A stretch of DNA of 64,000 nucleotides from JAVBLP01 sp031553505 (GTDB lineage Bacteria; Elusimicrobiota; Endomicrobiia; Endomicrobiales; Endomicrobiaceae). Positions 53,030-62,009 of this stretch are shown piece after piece (positions within the stretch are counted from its first letter, which is position 1; each line of letters starts with the position of its first letter). The notes beneath the pieces are model-generated. The model had not been told where the DNA came from and searched no databases. It saw only the letters and a list, made by a program, of their open reading frames with translations. The stretch spans positions 102,617-166,616 of the forward strand of contig JAVBLP010000004.1 in assembly GCA_031553505.1 (NCBI GenBank). Reading direction: 5' to 3'. A program made the translations under genes and the position numbers.

Positions 53030-55471
53030 ATGAAAATAAAAAAATTAAGCTGCCTGGGATTAGCATGCAGTGCCACAATGTCAATGATGGCAGTTACCGC
53101 TCAAGCCGGTAACGGTGCCGTCGACAGAACGTCTCTTCCGATTGCGGACCCAAAACCAAAAACATACACACAACACGATGTACGGGAATTGAAAGAAAAG
53201 CCGGAAATGTATAAGGGTGTTCCGGCGCCTAAGGGGGCTCCTAACGTTTTAATCATTCTTATCGACGATTTCGGATATGGAAGCTCAAATGTTTTTGGCG
53301 GGCCTATAAATATGCCTAATATGGCGGCTCTTGCCAAAGAGGGATTGACGTATAATCAGTTTCATACCGTAGGCGTCAGCGCGGCGACCAGAACGGCTCT
53401 TTTAACCGGCAGAAATCATCATGTCAATAACATGGCAGCCGTTGCCGAATCAGCGACTTCGGTACCGGGCAACACAAGTGTTCGTCCGAATACGATTGCG
53501 GCTCTTCCGCAGGTGCTTAAATATAACGGATACGCGACGGCGATGTTCGGAAAGTGCCACGAGGTTCCCACCTGGCAGTCAGGACCGGCGGGTCCGCAGG
53601 ACCTTTGGCCGGCACGTATAGGTTTTGATAAGTTTTACGGATTTATCGGAGCGGAATCTGATCAATACCAGCCTTCTCTTTTTGACGGCGTAACGCGAAT
53701 TGAAACCCCGCGGACGGAAGGGTACACTCTGAACGAAGATTTATCAAACAAAACTGTGCAGTGGATAAAAATGCAAAAAACAATGCTTCCGGAAAAACCG
53801 CTGTTTATTTATTACGCGCCGGGTGCGGTGCATACTCCGCACCATGTTCCAAAAGAATGGAGCGATAAGTATAAAGGAAAGTTTGACCAAGGCTGGGATA
53901 AACTGAGAGAAGAAATATTTGCAAGACAAAAGCAAATGGGTATTATACCGCAGGACACAATACTTCCTCCGATGCCGGATTATATTAAACGATGGGATTC
54001 CTTGACTGCCGATCAAAAGAAAATAATGAGCAGGCAAATGGAAGTGTTTGCCGGTTTTGCCGAACAGACAGATTATTATGCCGGGCAAGTGATACAGGCA
54101 TTGAAAGATATGGGAGAATATGAAAACACCATTATCATTTACATGGCGGGAGATAACGGCGCGAGCGGCGAAGGGTTACAGTACGGACAGTTTAACTCAT
54201 ATAGTTTCTACAACAGCGTAGAAGAAAAAGCCGAGGATCTTGTTAAGGAACTTGATAAGTTTGGCACAAAAGACAGTTTTGAACATTACGCAGCCGGCTG
54301 GGCCGTCGCGGGCGATACGCCTTTTGCATGGACGAAGATTGTTGTCAGCGATTTTGGCGGTACAACAAACGGCATGGTGATCTCCTGGAAAAAAGGTATT
54401 ACCGCCCATGGCGAAATGCGTTCGCAATGGACGCATGTCATTGACATCGCGCCGACGCTGTTAGAGGCGATGGGGCTTCCGGAACCGAAGACGGTTAACG
54501 GATTAAAGCAGATCCCTATACAAGGAAAAAGCTTCCTCCACACGTTCAATGATAAATCTTCTCCTAGCAGGCATACAAGGCAGTATTTTGAAGTGACGGG
54601 AAACAGAGCAATTTATGATAATGGCTGGTTTGCCAGGGTTATTCATTACCCCCAGTGGGCCAGTGCGCCTGTTGCAACCATCCAGAACGATAAGTGGGAA
54701 CTTTACAATGTGACAAAAGATTTTGCTTTAGCAAATGATCTGTCTGCAAAAGATCCAAAGAAACTTGAACAAATGAAAAAATTGTTTGATAAGGAAGCAG
54801 TGGCTAATCATGTATATCCTATGGATGACAGAGGGATTGAACGCATAAATCCGGCGATTGCCGGAAGGCCGGATATTATGGGCGGACGGACAAGTTTGAC
54901 TCTGTATGAGGGTATGGTCGGTATGTATGAAAGTACGTTTATCAACATTAAGAACAGATCTTATACAATTACCGCTGAAATTAATGTCAAAGATGCTCCC
55001 CAAAAAGTGAACGGCGTTATTGTTGCACAAGGCGGCGCTTTTTCAGGATGGTCGCTGTTTGTAAAAGACGGAAAACCTGCCCATGATTATAACTGGTTAG
55101 GTAAGGAACATTATATCATCACATCAAAAACGGCGCTTAAAAAAGGCGTAAATACGATTAAGTATGTTTTTGAGTACGACGGCAACGGGCTTGGCAAAGG
55201 CGGTAAGGGCACCATGTACCTGAACGGATCTGAGGTGGGCAGCGTCAGACTGAACAATACGATTGCCAATATGTTTTCCTTTGACGATGTCGCCGCCGTC
55301 GGGATAGATGACGGAAGCGCGGTCAGCAAGCTTTATGAGGCGCCTTTTAAGTTTACCGATAAGATTATAAAAATAACCATTGATGTTGAAGATTTTGACA
55401 GCAAGGAAACACACAAGGCGCACGTTGACTCTCAAAATGACACGGAACGCAAGAAAAGCATGAACGAATAA
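53030..55471 (+). CDS. Secreted Ser-type arylsulfatase
   Basis: 813 residues. Signal peptide 1-26. Sulfatase domain: LIDDFGYG (metal Asp pair at about 79-80), the activation site VSAATRTALLTGR with Ser117 and Arg121 (S-x-A-x-R type, so a formylglycine made from Ser), FGKCHE, and MAGDNGASGEG. The C-terminal 180 residues (from about LTLYEGMVGMYE) form a jelly-roll/LamG-like part with AVGIDDGSAV, as in many S1 sulfatases. It removes sulfate esters from sugars or aryl compounds outside the inner membrane. AAAGGAGG before the ATG. Convergent with its maturase. Confidence 0.95.
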   Translation: MKIKKLSCLGLACSATMSMMAVTAQAGNGAVDRTSLPIADPKPKTYTQHDVRELKEKPEMYKGVPAPKGAPNVLIILIDDFGYGSSNVFGGPINMPNMAALAKEGLTYNQFHTVGVSAATRTALLTGRNHHVNNMAAVAESATSVPGNTSVRPNTIAALPQVLKYNGYATAMFGKCHEVPTWQSGPAGPQDLWPARIGFDKFYGFIGAESDQYQPSLFDGVTRIETPRTEGYTLNEDLSNKTVQWIKMQKTMLPEKPLFIYYAPGAVHTPHHVPKEWSDKYKGKFDQGWDKLREEIFARQKQMGIIPQDTILPPMPDYIKRWDSLTADQKKIMSRQMEVFAGFAEQTDYYAGQVIQALKDMGEYENTIIIYMAGDNGASGEGLQYGQFNSYSFYNSVEEKAEDLVKELDKFGTKDSFEHYAAGWAVAGDTPFAWTKIVVSDFGGTTNGMVISWKKGITAHGEMRSQWTHVIDIAPTLLEAMGLPEPKTVNGLKQIPIQGKSFLHTFNDKSSPSRHTRQYFEVTGNRAIYDNGWFARVIHYPQWASAPVATIQNDKWELYNVTKDFALANDLSAKDPKKLEQMKKLFDKEAVANHVYPMDDRGIERINPAIAGRPDIMGGRTSLTLYEGMVGMYESTFINIKNRSYTITAEINVKDAPQKVNGVIVAQGGAFSGWSLFVKDGKPAHDYNWLGKEHYIITSKTALKKGVNTIKYVFEYDGNGLGKGGKGTMYLNGSEVGSVRLNNTIANMFSFDDVAAVGIDDGSAVSKLYEAPFKFTDKIIKITIDVEDFDSKETHKAHVDSQNDTERKKSMNE

Positions 55472-55489
55472 ATATTTTTTAGAAATAGT

Positions 55490-55527
55490 AAAAGCGAGGC
55501 CATAAAAACAAACATGGCCTCGCTTTT
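55490..55527. terminator. Two-way terminator between sulfatase and anSME
   Basis: Perfect 14-bp stem AAAAGCGAGGCCAT (55490-55503) / ATGGCCTCGCTTTT (55514-55527) with a 10-base loop; A/T flanks on both sides serve both convergent genes. Confidence 0.92.
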
Positions 55528-55549
55528 ATTTTGTGTTTTAAGAATAGCG

Positions 55550-56839
55550 TTACGGCTTTTTGACCAGCACGAGCGGTTTATCGATTGCCTGCATAATATA
55601 TGATGCGGGATATCCTTCTGAAAGCAATTGCTGCATGGCCGTCATATATTTTGGTATATGATTGAAAAACTTTTTATAACTCGGGCAAAGATAATGCTGC
55701 CCTTTCTCTCCAAACACCGATACCGCAAACCGCTGTTTAGGGCATCCGCCGAAACATAGTTGGATAAAACGGCACATTCGGCATTCTTTAGTAAGCGTGC
55801 TTTCCTTGGCAGACCCAAAATTTGTGATATTGCCGCGAATCATTTCGGATAAAGATTTTTCTTTTAAATTGCCAAGTTTGTATTCCGGATAGACGCAATG
55901 ATCGCATGCAAAAACATTTCCGTCATGTTCAACGATTACGGAACGCCCGCATTGTCTTGCGTGATGGCAGGAAGGGGCGGGATTGCCGACCCATTGCGCC
56001 AATGCTGATTCAAAAACATTTACAAAAATACGTCCGACATCGTTTCTGACCCATTCGTCAAACATCCTGATTAGAAAATCACCGTATTCGATCGGATCAA
56101 CAGACCATTCCGTAACAGGATCGTTCTCTTCCGCTTTATCTGCTTTAAAAGGATGGGCCAGCCTGTATCCCGATTCTTTTTCTGCCGCGTCGGGACATCT
56201 TTCGACAAGCGGAGTAAACTGTATGAATTCAACGCCGTTTTCTTTAAAAAAGTGATAAATATCAAGCGGGCGTTCGCAGCTTTCTTTTGTTACGCAGGCA
56301 AGAACATTATATTGGTTTGCATGTTTTTGAAGCAGTTTTAAAGCGTCCATTCCGTATCTGAATGAACCGGCGCCATTGATTTGAGCCCTGTATTTATCGT
56401 GTATCTCTTCAGGGCCGTCAATACTCAGCCCGACGATGAAGTTGTTTTCTTTGAAAAAACCGCAGAAATCGTCAGTCAAAAGAATGCCGTTAGTTTGAAC
56501 CGAATTTATTATTTTTTTACCGCGGGCATATTTTTTTTGCAGCTTGACGGCCTTTTTAAAAAAATCTAGCCCGCAAATTAAAGGTTCTCCACCATGCCAA
56601 ACAAACTCTGTCTCGGGCGTTGCTTGCGAAGAAATATAGTTTTTGATATATGCTTCCAAAACGTCATCAGGCATAAGCATGGATGTCTTTGCATGATGCA
56701 ATACGTGCTCTTTCTCGAGATAAAAACAATACGTGCAATTTAAATTACAGCGGCTTCCCGCAGGTTTCGCCATTACGTGTATTCCTTGCGGAATCGCTAT
56801 TTTTTTTGCGGATAAAAATTCGTTTTGCTTTTGCATCAT
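55550..56839 (-). CDS. Anaerobic sulfatase-maturating enzyme (radical SAM)
   Basis: 429 residues. Radical SAM cluster CNLNCTYC (31-38, CxxxCxxC) in the context MAKPAGSRCNLNCTYCFY, the hallmark of anSME/AtsB. LSIDGPEEIHDKYR holds the catalytic Asp. The C-terminal SPASM part has CHHARQCGRSV, ACDHCVYPE, CRMCRFIQLCFGGCP and LCPSYK for two more clusters. It oxidises the active-site Ser (or Cys) of the sulfatase to formylglycine without oxygen. Facing the Ser-type sulfatase gene, so substrate is evident. Confidence 0.96.
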   Translation of the reverse strand: MMQKQNEFLSAKKIAIPQGIHVMAKPAGSRCNLNCTYCFYLEKEHVLHHAKTSMLMPDDVLEAYIKNYISSQATPETEFVWHGGEPLICGLDFFKKAVKLQKKYARGKKIINSVQTNGILLTDDFCGFFKENNFIVGLSIDGPEEIHDKYRAQINGAGSFRYGMDALKLLQKHANQYNVLACVTKESCERPLDIYHFFKENGVEFIQFTPLVERCPDAAEKESGYRLAHPFKADKAEENDPVTEWSVDPIEYGDFLIRMFDEWVRNDVGRIFVNVFESALAQWVGNPAPSCHHARQCGRSVIVEHDGNVFACDHCVYPEYKLGNLKEKSLSEMIRGNITNFGSAKESTLTKECRMCRFIQLCFGGCPKQRFAVSVFGEKGQHYLCPSYKKFFNHIPKYMTAMQQLLSEGYPASYIMQAIDKPLVLVKKP

Positions 56840-57471
56840 TTAGTTCCTGTAATAATTGACAAGTTAAAAGTATTTTAAGCAGTTTATAATGGAACTTTAT
56901 CAAAAGCTTATAAAGATTGCAATGTTGATGGGTTAATTGTACGCGTGCTTTTACCAAAGAATTACTGACGCAGAAACCTTAGCTAGTGAATTGCTTGACC
57001 TTGCTTATGAAATGTGGCTGTGGCTGGTTGGCTGTACAAATTGCTAATCCAACTGAAATTTTCCACTTATAGTCAGTCCCATTTTAGTCCCACAATTCCA
57101 AAACCACCACAAACCAACCAAAAGAAACCAAAATAAACACAAAGCAAAACACATTGAAAAACGAATCAGAAACAGAATTCATGTTGAATTTTTAGCCATT
57201 TTTAGTTTAATACACAAAAAATATTTACCGTGCCGCTTGGGCGCGTTTTTATTTTATCTTTTAAGTTTATGATTTGTTGTGCCGCTCCTCATTTATTTTC
57301 AATGTAAACTTTGTCGCAGCCCGCCGCGCTTCGCCTAATCGCAAAATATATCACAAAAAGGGTTTGTTTTTTGAAATTGCAGTTTCGGTCATTTGTTTTT
57401 AATACAAACTTTCATCATTTTTTCCTTATCTAAACTCAAAACTTTTCATTAAAATTGGTTGTTAAATTTGG
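56840..57471. other. Gene-free right end of the tRNA-Arg island
   Basis: 632 bases without a credible gene. Near 57075-57095 the minus strand has two TGGGAC units (GTGGGACTAAAATGGGAC), a pattern often seen next to integrase genes and their arm sites. A short frame at 56938-57045 (ITDAETLASELLDLAYEMW) may be a gene remnant. The right att-like repeat starts at 57236. Confidence 0.4.
57236..57465. repeat. Right copy of the tRNA-Arg 3' end repeat (attR-like) and flank
   Basis: CTTGGGCGCGTTTT at 57236-57249, exact copy of 52706-52719, without the rest of a tRNA. The following bases are a diverged copy of the DNA after tRNA-Arg. Confidence 0.65.
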
Positions 57472-58065
57472 TTAATTGTTTTTTACAAAACAATCTTTTA
57501 TATGGTCATCTATAAATCCTACGGCTTGCAGGTATGAATAACATATCACAGACCCAAAAAATTTAAATCCTCTTTTTTTCATGTCAGCGCTTATCGCGTC
57601 TGACAAATCAGTGCGTACGGGTATATCGCCTGCCGCTTTCCAATTATTTATTACGGGTTTGCCGTCCGGCAGGAAACTTTTAATATATTTTTTAAAACTC
57701 CCGAATTCTTTTTGTATTATTATAAACAATTTGGCGTTAGAAACCACGGATTCTATTTTCATTCTGTTTCTTATAATGCCTTCAAAACCCATAAGTTTTT
57801 GAACGTCTTTGCCGGTCATTGCGGCAACTTTTTTTACATCAAATCCCGCAAAAGCTTTTGCATAATTTTTTCTGCGTTTTAAAATAGTAATCCACGAAAG
57901 GCCGGCTTGGGCGGATTCCAGTATTAAAAACTCAAATAATTTTTTATCGGTTTTTACAGGCCTTCCCCATTCGCTGTCATGGTATTTTACGTAAACCTCG
58001 TCATCTCCGCACCAGGAACATCTGACAGTTTTGCTAACTTTTTCTTTTTTAGGTTTTTTATTCAA
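57472..58065 (-). CDS. tag: DNA-3-methyladenine glycosylase I
   Basis: 197 residues from a TTG start at 58065 with AAGGA 7 bases upstream; the frame is open to 58122 but that gives an odd extension. Tag removes 3-methyladenine from DNA. RCSWCGDDEVYVKYHDSEWG at the start holds the zinc Cys and His; LESAQAGLSWITILKRR is the helix-hairpin part; VGFIDDHIKDCF near the end supplies the other zinc His and Cys. Length fits the family. Confidence 0.93.
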   Translation of the reverse strand: MNKKPKKEKVSKTVRCSWCGDDEVYVKYHDSEWGRPVKTDKKLFEFLILESAQAGLSWITILKRRKNYAKAFAGFDVKKVAAMTGKDVQKLMGFEGIIRNRMKIESVVSNAKLFIIIQKEFGSFKKYIKSFLPDGKPVINNWKAAGDIPVRTDLSDAISADMKKRGFKFFGSVICYSYLQAVGFIDDHIKDCFVKNN

Positions 58066-58216
58066 AATGTTTTCCTTATCAAAAATTTTATAAATTCTAC
58101 AAAAACATCCATCGTAAAACAAATGTTTGAAATTTCCCTTTTGCAGTTCACAATAAACACTTTTTAAAATTAAGTTTAAAAGCTATACTGAATACAATTC
58201 GGGATAAAACACAAAA

Positions 58217-58864
58217 ATGAAAGAAATTACAATTGAAAAAATACACATTTCGGAAATGGATGAAGTTGCCTGCCTTTTGGCAGATACTTTTGAAACAAAT
58301 CCGGCATACGCAGGCATTTTTCAAAACAAAAGCAGCCTTAAAGAAGGTTTGTTATGGCTGTTTAAAGCAAATCTTATTATCAATAACCATAAGCAGGTTT
58401 TAACACGTGTTATAAAAGAAAAAAATACGGGCAAAATTATAGGAACGCTTACCTTAATTGCTCCCGGCGGCGCAAAAAGCGGTTTCTCGGCTTATTTGAA
58501 GACAGGGCTTGCTGGTTTTATTTTAAAATTCGGGATAAACACATTTATCCGTATGCTCAGGCTGGATAATCAAAATAAAACATCACTTAAAAAAGCGATG
58601 AAGACTCCGAAATACTATTATTTGTCTATGGTAGCTGTCCGTGAAGAAAGCAGGGGGGCCGGTATAGGCTCTTATGCCGTGAAACGCATTATTGAGGAAC
58701 TTGTTTCTTCAAAACCGGAATGTAATTTCATGGGATTAACGACCCAGCTTCCTGAAAACGTAATATTTTATTCTAAATTAGGTTTTAAAAAGCTTGATGA
58801 AGGGTATGCCGGCCTGAAAGACGGTAAATATTATAATTGTAATATGAAGCTGAATTTATATTGA
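58217..58864 (+). CDS. GNAT-family N-acetyltransferase
   Basis: 215 residues. The acetyl-CoA loop is VREESRGAGIGSYAVKRI (about 143-160), followed by NVIFYSKLGFKKLDEG near residue 180-195, the usual GNAT ending. The first strand is ITIEKIHISEMDEVACLLA. Substrate unknown. No clear ribosome site. Confidence 0.88.
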   Translation: MKEITIEKIHISEMDEVACLLADTFETNPAYAGIFQNKSSLKEGLLWLFKANLIINNHKQVLTRVIKEKNTGKIIGTLTLIAPGGAKSGFSAYLKTGLAGFILKFGINTFIRMLRLDNQNKTSLKKAMKTPKYYYLSMVAVREESRGAGIGSYAVKRIIEELVSSKPECNFMGLTTQLPENVIFYSKLGFKKLDEGYAGLKDGKYYNCNMKLNLY

Positions 58865-58885
58865 TTTTCGTTAAATCCGGCTAAA

Positions 58886-58913
58886 TTGATTTACCGCCAT
58901 ATTATGATATAAT
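58886..58913 (+). promoter_or_regulatory. Promoter of the NifU-like gene
   Basis: TTGATT (58886-58891), 16-base spacer, TATAAT (58908-58913), about 28 bases of leader with AGAGGTG before the ATG. Confidence 0.55.
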
Positions 58914-58947
58914 ACTTGCAAACATAATCAAAAAGAGGTGAAAAATC

Positions 58948-59175
58948 ATGACTTTAAAAGAAAGAGTGGAAAAAGCGCTTGAAACAATAAGGCCGCATTT
59001 GCAGGCTGACGGCGGCAATGTTGAGTTGGTTGACGTAACCGAAGACGGAATAGTAAAAGTTAAGCTTACCGGCGCGTGCGGCAGCTGCCCCATGGCGGCG
59101 ATGACGCTTCAATACGGCGTTACCAACGCGATAAAACAGGCAGTTCCTGAAATTAAAGAAGTACAGTCAGTATAA
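58948..59175 (+). CDS. NifU-like C-terminal domain Fe-S scaffold protein
   Basis: 75 residues, only the NifU C-terminal domain: LETIRPHLQADGGNVELVDV and CGSCPMAAMTLQYGV with the CxxC that holds a 4Fe-4S cluster for transfer. Small stand-alone Nfu proteins of this size are common. AGAGGTG before the ATG; the next gene starts 1 base after its stop. Confidence 0.93.
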   Translation: MTLKERVEKALETIRPHLQADGGNVELVDVTEDGIVKVKLTGACGSCPMAAMTLQYGVTNAIKQAVPEIKEVQSV

Positions 59176-59176
59176 A

Positions 59177-59668
59177 ATGCTTATCGGCGTCCTTTCGGAC
59201 ACGCATAACGATTTCGCAAGCATAGACAGGGCAATAAAATTTTTTAATCTCCGCAATGTGGATTTAGTTCTGCACTGCGGAGATATTTTTTCTGTAAACG
59301 CGGCAAAAGAGTTTACCAAACTTAATTGCGGCTTTAAAGCCGTTTTTGGCAATAATGATATTGAACAGGCGGAGCTTGAAACTACAATTTCGAACTTTGG
59401 CATGATAAACGCCGCTCCTTTTGAGTTTAAAGTTTCCGGTAAAATGTTTATTATGATGCACAGGCCGGTAAATTTGGAAGTTCTGGCAAAAAGCGGCAAG
59501 TATGATTATATTCTTTACGGGCATCTGCACAAACCCGCGGTTGAAAAAATTGAAAAAACAACGGTTTTGAGCCCGGGCGAAGCCTGCGGCTTGCGTTACG
59601 GCGTGAAAACCGTCGCTCTGATAGATTTAATTTCCGGCGAATCCGAAATTTATGATTTGGATTTTTGA
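59177..59668 (+). CDS. YfcE/MJ0936-type metallophosphodiesterase
   Basis: 163 residues. Metal ligands of the calcineurin-like fold: LSDTHND (8-14), LHCGDIF, FGNND, MMHRP and YGHLHKP. Family members hydrolyse phosphodiesters such as bis-pNPP and perhaps cyclic nucleotides; true substrate unknown. ATG begins 2 bases after the NifU stop codon starts to end, so the two are coupled. Confidence 0.92.
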   Translation: MLIGVLSDTHNDFASIDRAIKFFNLRNVDLVLHCGDIFSVNAAKEFTKLNCGFKAVFGNNDIEQAELETTISNFGMINAAPFEFKVSGKMFIMMHRPVNLEVLAKSGKYDYILYGHLHKPAVEKIEKTTVLSPGEACGLRYGVKTVALIDLISGESEIYDLDF

Positions 59669-59822
59669 TTATTTTATATATTTGCGGAAATGAAGTTTCG
59701 CGCGGAGTATTTAAAACCATGCCGCATATAGCAAAAAACATTGCAAAATGAGTGATTTATATAATATATTGTAGCGGCAAGCCCAATATGCACTTCACGC
59801 AATAGTTATTTATTGTATTGCT

Positions 59823-59896
59823 GCCGCCATCGTCTAGCGGTTTAGGACATCGCCCTCTCAAGGCGGAGATCACGGGTTCGAATCCCGTTGGCGGCG
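59823..59896 (+). tRNA. tRNA-Glu (anticodon CTC)
   Basis: 74 bases: acceptor GCCGCCA/TGGCGGC, D arm GTC/GAC, anticodon stem TCGCC/GGCGG with loop CTCTCAA (anticodon CTC), T arm ACGGG TTCGAAT CCCGT, discriminator G. CCA not encoded. CTC reads GAG only; a tRNA-Glu(TTC) must be elsewhere. Confidence 0.95.
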
Positions 59897-60311
59897 TATC
59901 ATATGAAATAAGAGTTTACCTGCATTTTGGAAACTCTTAAATATGTATGCAGTAATACGGCAGAGCAATGCCAACTGCTTGGTATTGCGAAGGGGTGTTC
60001 GAAGGACGGAGCGATGTTTTTGTTTGAGCGGACAAAGCCTGTGAAACGTAAAAACCTTGTTTTACGGCTGCGGAGCAAACATTGTAAAAATTGCTTTTTA
60101 AATCTGAACAGCAACGGTGCGGCTAAAGGCAAGGTTCGCGCGCAAACTTTCTTTACTTCTCCCTTGCCCAAATTCAAAAAGTCTCATAAAATCAATGGTT
60201 TTTACTTTTCCTAAATCTTGCAGCTTTAGTTGCAAAAAATACTTCAAAATTCAATATATTTTAACAATAGCAATGGTAAACACCAAAAAATAAACAAACT
60301 GGGAGATAGTA
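59897..60311. other. Gene-free gap after tRNA-Glu
   Basis: 415 bases. A 95-codon frame (59927-60214) has no ribosome site and an unlikely composition. No clear terminator or known RNA is seen; GC content drops sharply after 60200, where the promoter of the next gene should lie. Confidence 0.3.
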
Positions 60312-60692
60312 ATGATAAAAATGTTTTCAATTATTTTTATGGCGGGTTTCTTTATATTGTCTTATTCTTCTTTAATATACTCGGATGGTCCGGGTAAAAC
60401 TTATGATGTTTATACTCTTTGGAGTGATATTAAAAATGATGAAACTGTTTTTAAATTTGATGATCCTTTAACGGTTACGGGTTTTGTAGTGGAAACGGGC
60501 ATTAGCAGGTACGCAACGCCATATGTTTCCCTTTCAAATGAAAAGGGCGGTACTGTTTATGCCACTTGCGTGCTGCCAAGAACGGATGCTTTAAAGTTAA
60601 AAGAGTTTAAAAACGGCGAAAAGGTTACAATTTCAGGCAATTATTACGCTTTTCGAGATAAAGCGGTAATAAAAAAGTGTAGAAAACTTTAG
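60312..60692 (+). CDS. Secreted OB-fold protein (tRNA_anti-like)
   Basis: 126 residues. Signal peptide 1-24. The rest is one OB-fold of the small secreted tRNA_anti-like type: DPLTVTGFVVETGI, YVSLSNEKGGTVYATCVL, LKEFKNGEKVTISGNYYAF and a last VIKKCRKL, with two Cys in the mature part. Probably binds a periplasmic ligand; function unknown. GGGAGA before the ATG. Confidence 0.75.
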   Translation: MIKMFSIIFMAGFFILSYSSLIYSDGPGKTYDVYTLWSDIKNDETVFKFDDPLTVTGFVVETGISRYATPYVSLSNEKGGTVYATCVLPRTDALKLKEFKNGEKVTISGNYYAFRDKAVIKKCRKL

Positions 60693-60740
60693 TTTTGCTT
60701 CTAAAGTTGTCGGTAAATATAAAATTGAGTATAGGAAAAA

Positions 60741-61973
60741 ATGAAGAAACTTTTAAACTTTAAATCTTTTGCAGTTCTTTTGCTTACGGGCATTTTTTGC
60801 ATTTCCGTATGTAATGCCGCAACGGACGCGGATAAACTGTTTGAAGCTGTAAGAGAAGGTGATGCCGCAGCTGTGTCAAAGCTTATAAAATCCGGAATTG
60901 ATCCTAATATTACCGATTCATATGGAGAGGCGGCTTTAACAGCAGCTTCACGGGAAGGACAAAAGGAAATTGTTGAAATGCTGCTCAAAGCGGGAGCCGA
61001 CGCAAATCTGAAATACGACGGTAATCCGGGCGAAAATTCTGCATTAATGTCTGCCGTAAACAACGGAGAAGGAGGCGGCGATAAAGAAATTGTTGAACTG
61101 CTGCTCAACGCCGGGGTAGATCCGAATATGGGAAACGGAATAACAACGGCTTTAATAGAGGCTGCGTATTTTGGAAATAAAGATATTGTTGAACTGCTGC
61201 TCAAAGCCGGAGCCGACCCGGATATGCGGTTTGAATACAACACGGCTTTGATGGAGGCCGCCAGGGTTGGCAGCAAAGAAATCGTTGAGATGCTGCTTAA
61301 AGCCGGAGCAGAGCCGAGAATACAAAACGGAAACGGTCAAACGGCATTGATGCTAGCTTCGGAAGAAGGATATTTAGAAATAGTTGATATTTTGTCTAAA
61401 GCTAAAGGAAAAATTCCAGTACAAAATATAGTAATAGCTTCGTCTGAAGGGGACAAAAAAACTATTAAAGCGCTGCTCAAAGCAAAAGCAGACTTGGACA
61501 GCGAATATAACACAGTCAAAACGGCTTTAATGTATGCGTCTATGAACGGCCGCAAAGAAATCGCTGAACTGCTGCTGAAAGCGGGAGCAAATCCTAATAT
61601 AGGAGACGCTTCAGGCCGCACGGCTTTGGTGTATGCTGCAAAAAATGGGCACAAAGAAATGGTTGAGCTGCTGCTCAAAGCCAAAGCAAATCCGGATATA
61701 AAATCGCGCTATGCCGGCGAAACAGTTTTAATGCTTGCCACGAGCGAAGGACAAAAAGAAATAGTTAAAGTGCTGCTGCAAGGCGGAGCCGACCCGGACA
61801 TACAAGATGATAGAGGTAAAACGGTTTTAATGATTGCAAAGGAGTTTGCTGACGTTTATACTGCAGCAAAGGAGCAGCAATACGAAGGAGATGAAGATGA
61901 AAGCAGTAAAAAAGATCCGCAGATATATAAAGACATTGTTGAAATTCTTAAAAAAGCCGGCGCGAAAGAATAG
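60741..61973 (+). CDS. Secreted ankyrin-repeat protein
   Basis: 410 residues. Signal peptide at about 1-29 (ends CNA). About ten ankyrin units follow, most ending in (V/A)ELLLKAGA(D/N)P: for example KEIVEMLLKAGADANLKYDG, KDIVELLLKAGADPDMRFE, KEIAELLLKAGANPNIGDA. The units are close to each other, which points to recent internal duplication. A protein-binding scaffold outside the inner membrane. AGGA before the ATG. First of a run of secreted repeat proteins. Confidence 0.9.
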   Translation: MKKLLNFKSFAVLLLTGIFCISVCNAATDADKLFEAVREGDAAAVSKLIKSGIDPNITDSYGEAALTAASREGQKEIVEMLLKAGADANLKYDGNPGENSALMSAVNNGEGGGDKEIVELLLNAGVDPNMGNGITTALIEAAYFGNKDIVELLLKAGADPDMRFEYNTALMEAARVGSKEIVEMLLKAGAEPRIQNGNGQTALMLASEEGYLEIVDILSKAKGKIPVQNIVIASSEGDKKTIKALLKAKADLDSEYNTVKTALMYASMNGRKEIAELLLKAGANPNIGDASGRTALVYAAKNGHKEMVELLLKAKANPDIKSRYAGETVLMLATSEGQKEIVKVLLQGGADPDIQDDRGKTVLMIAKEFADVYTAAKEQQYEGDEDESSKKDPQIYKDIVEILKKAGAKE

Positions 61974-62009
61974 CGTTATTATAAATAATATCAGGCAGAG
62001 GATTTGAAA

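Noticed and set aside
57060..57235. Integrase gene at the right end of the island
   Set aside because: Only repeat-like and stop-rich DNA is found on both strands; no recombinase motif.
59927..60214. 95-codon frame after tRNA-Glu
   Set aside because: No ribosome site, odd residue mix (many Cys, Lys, Asn with no fold pattern) and no link to neighbours; treated as chance.
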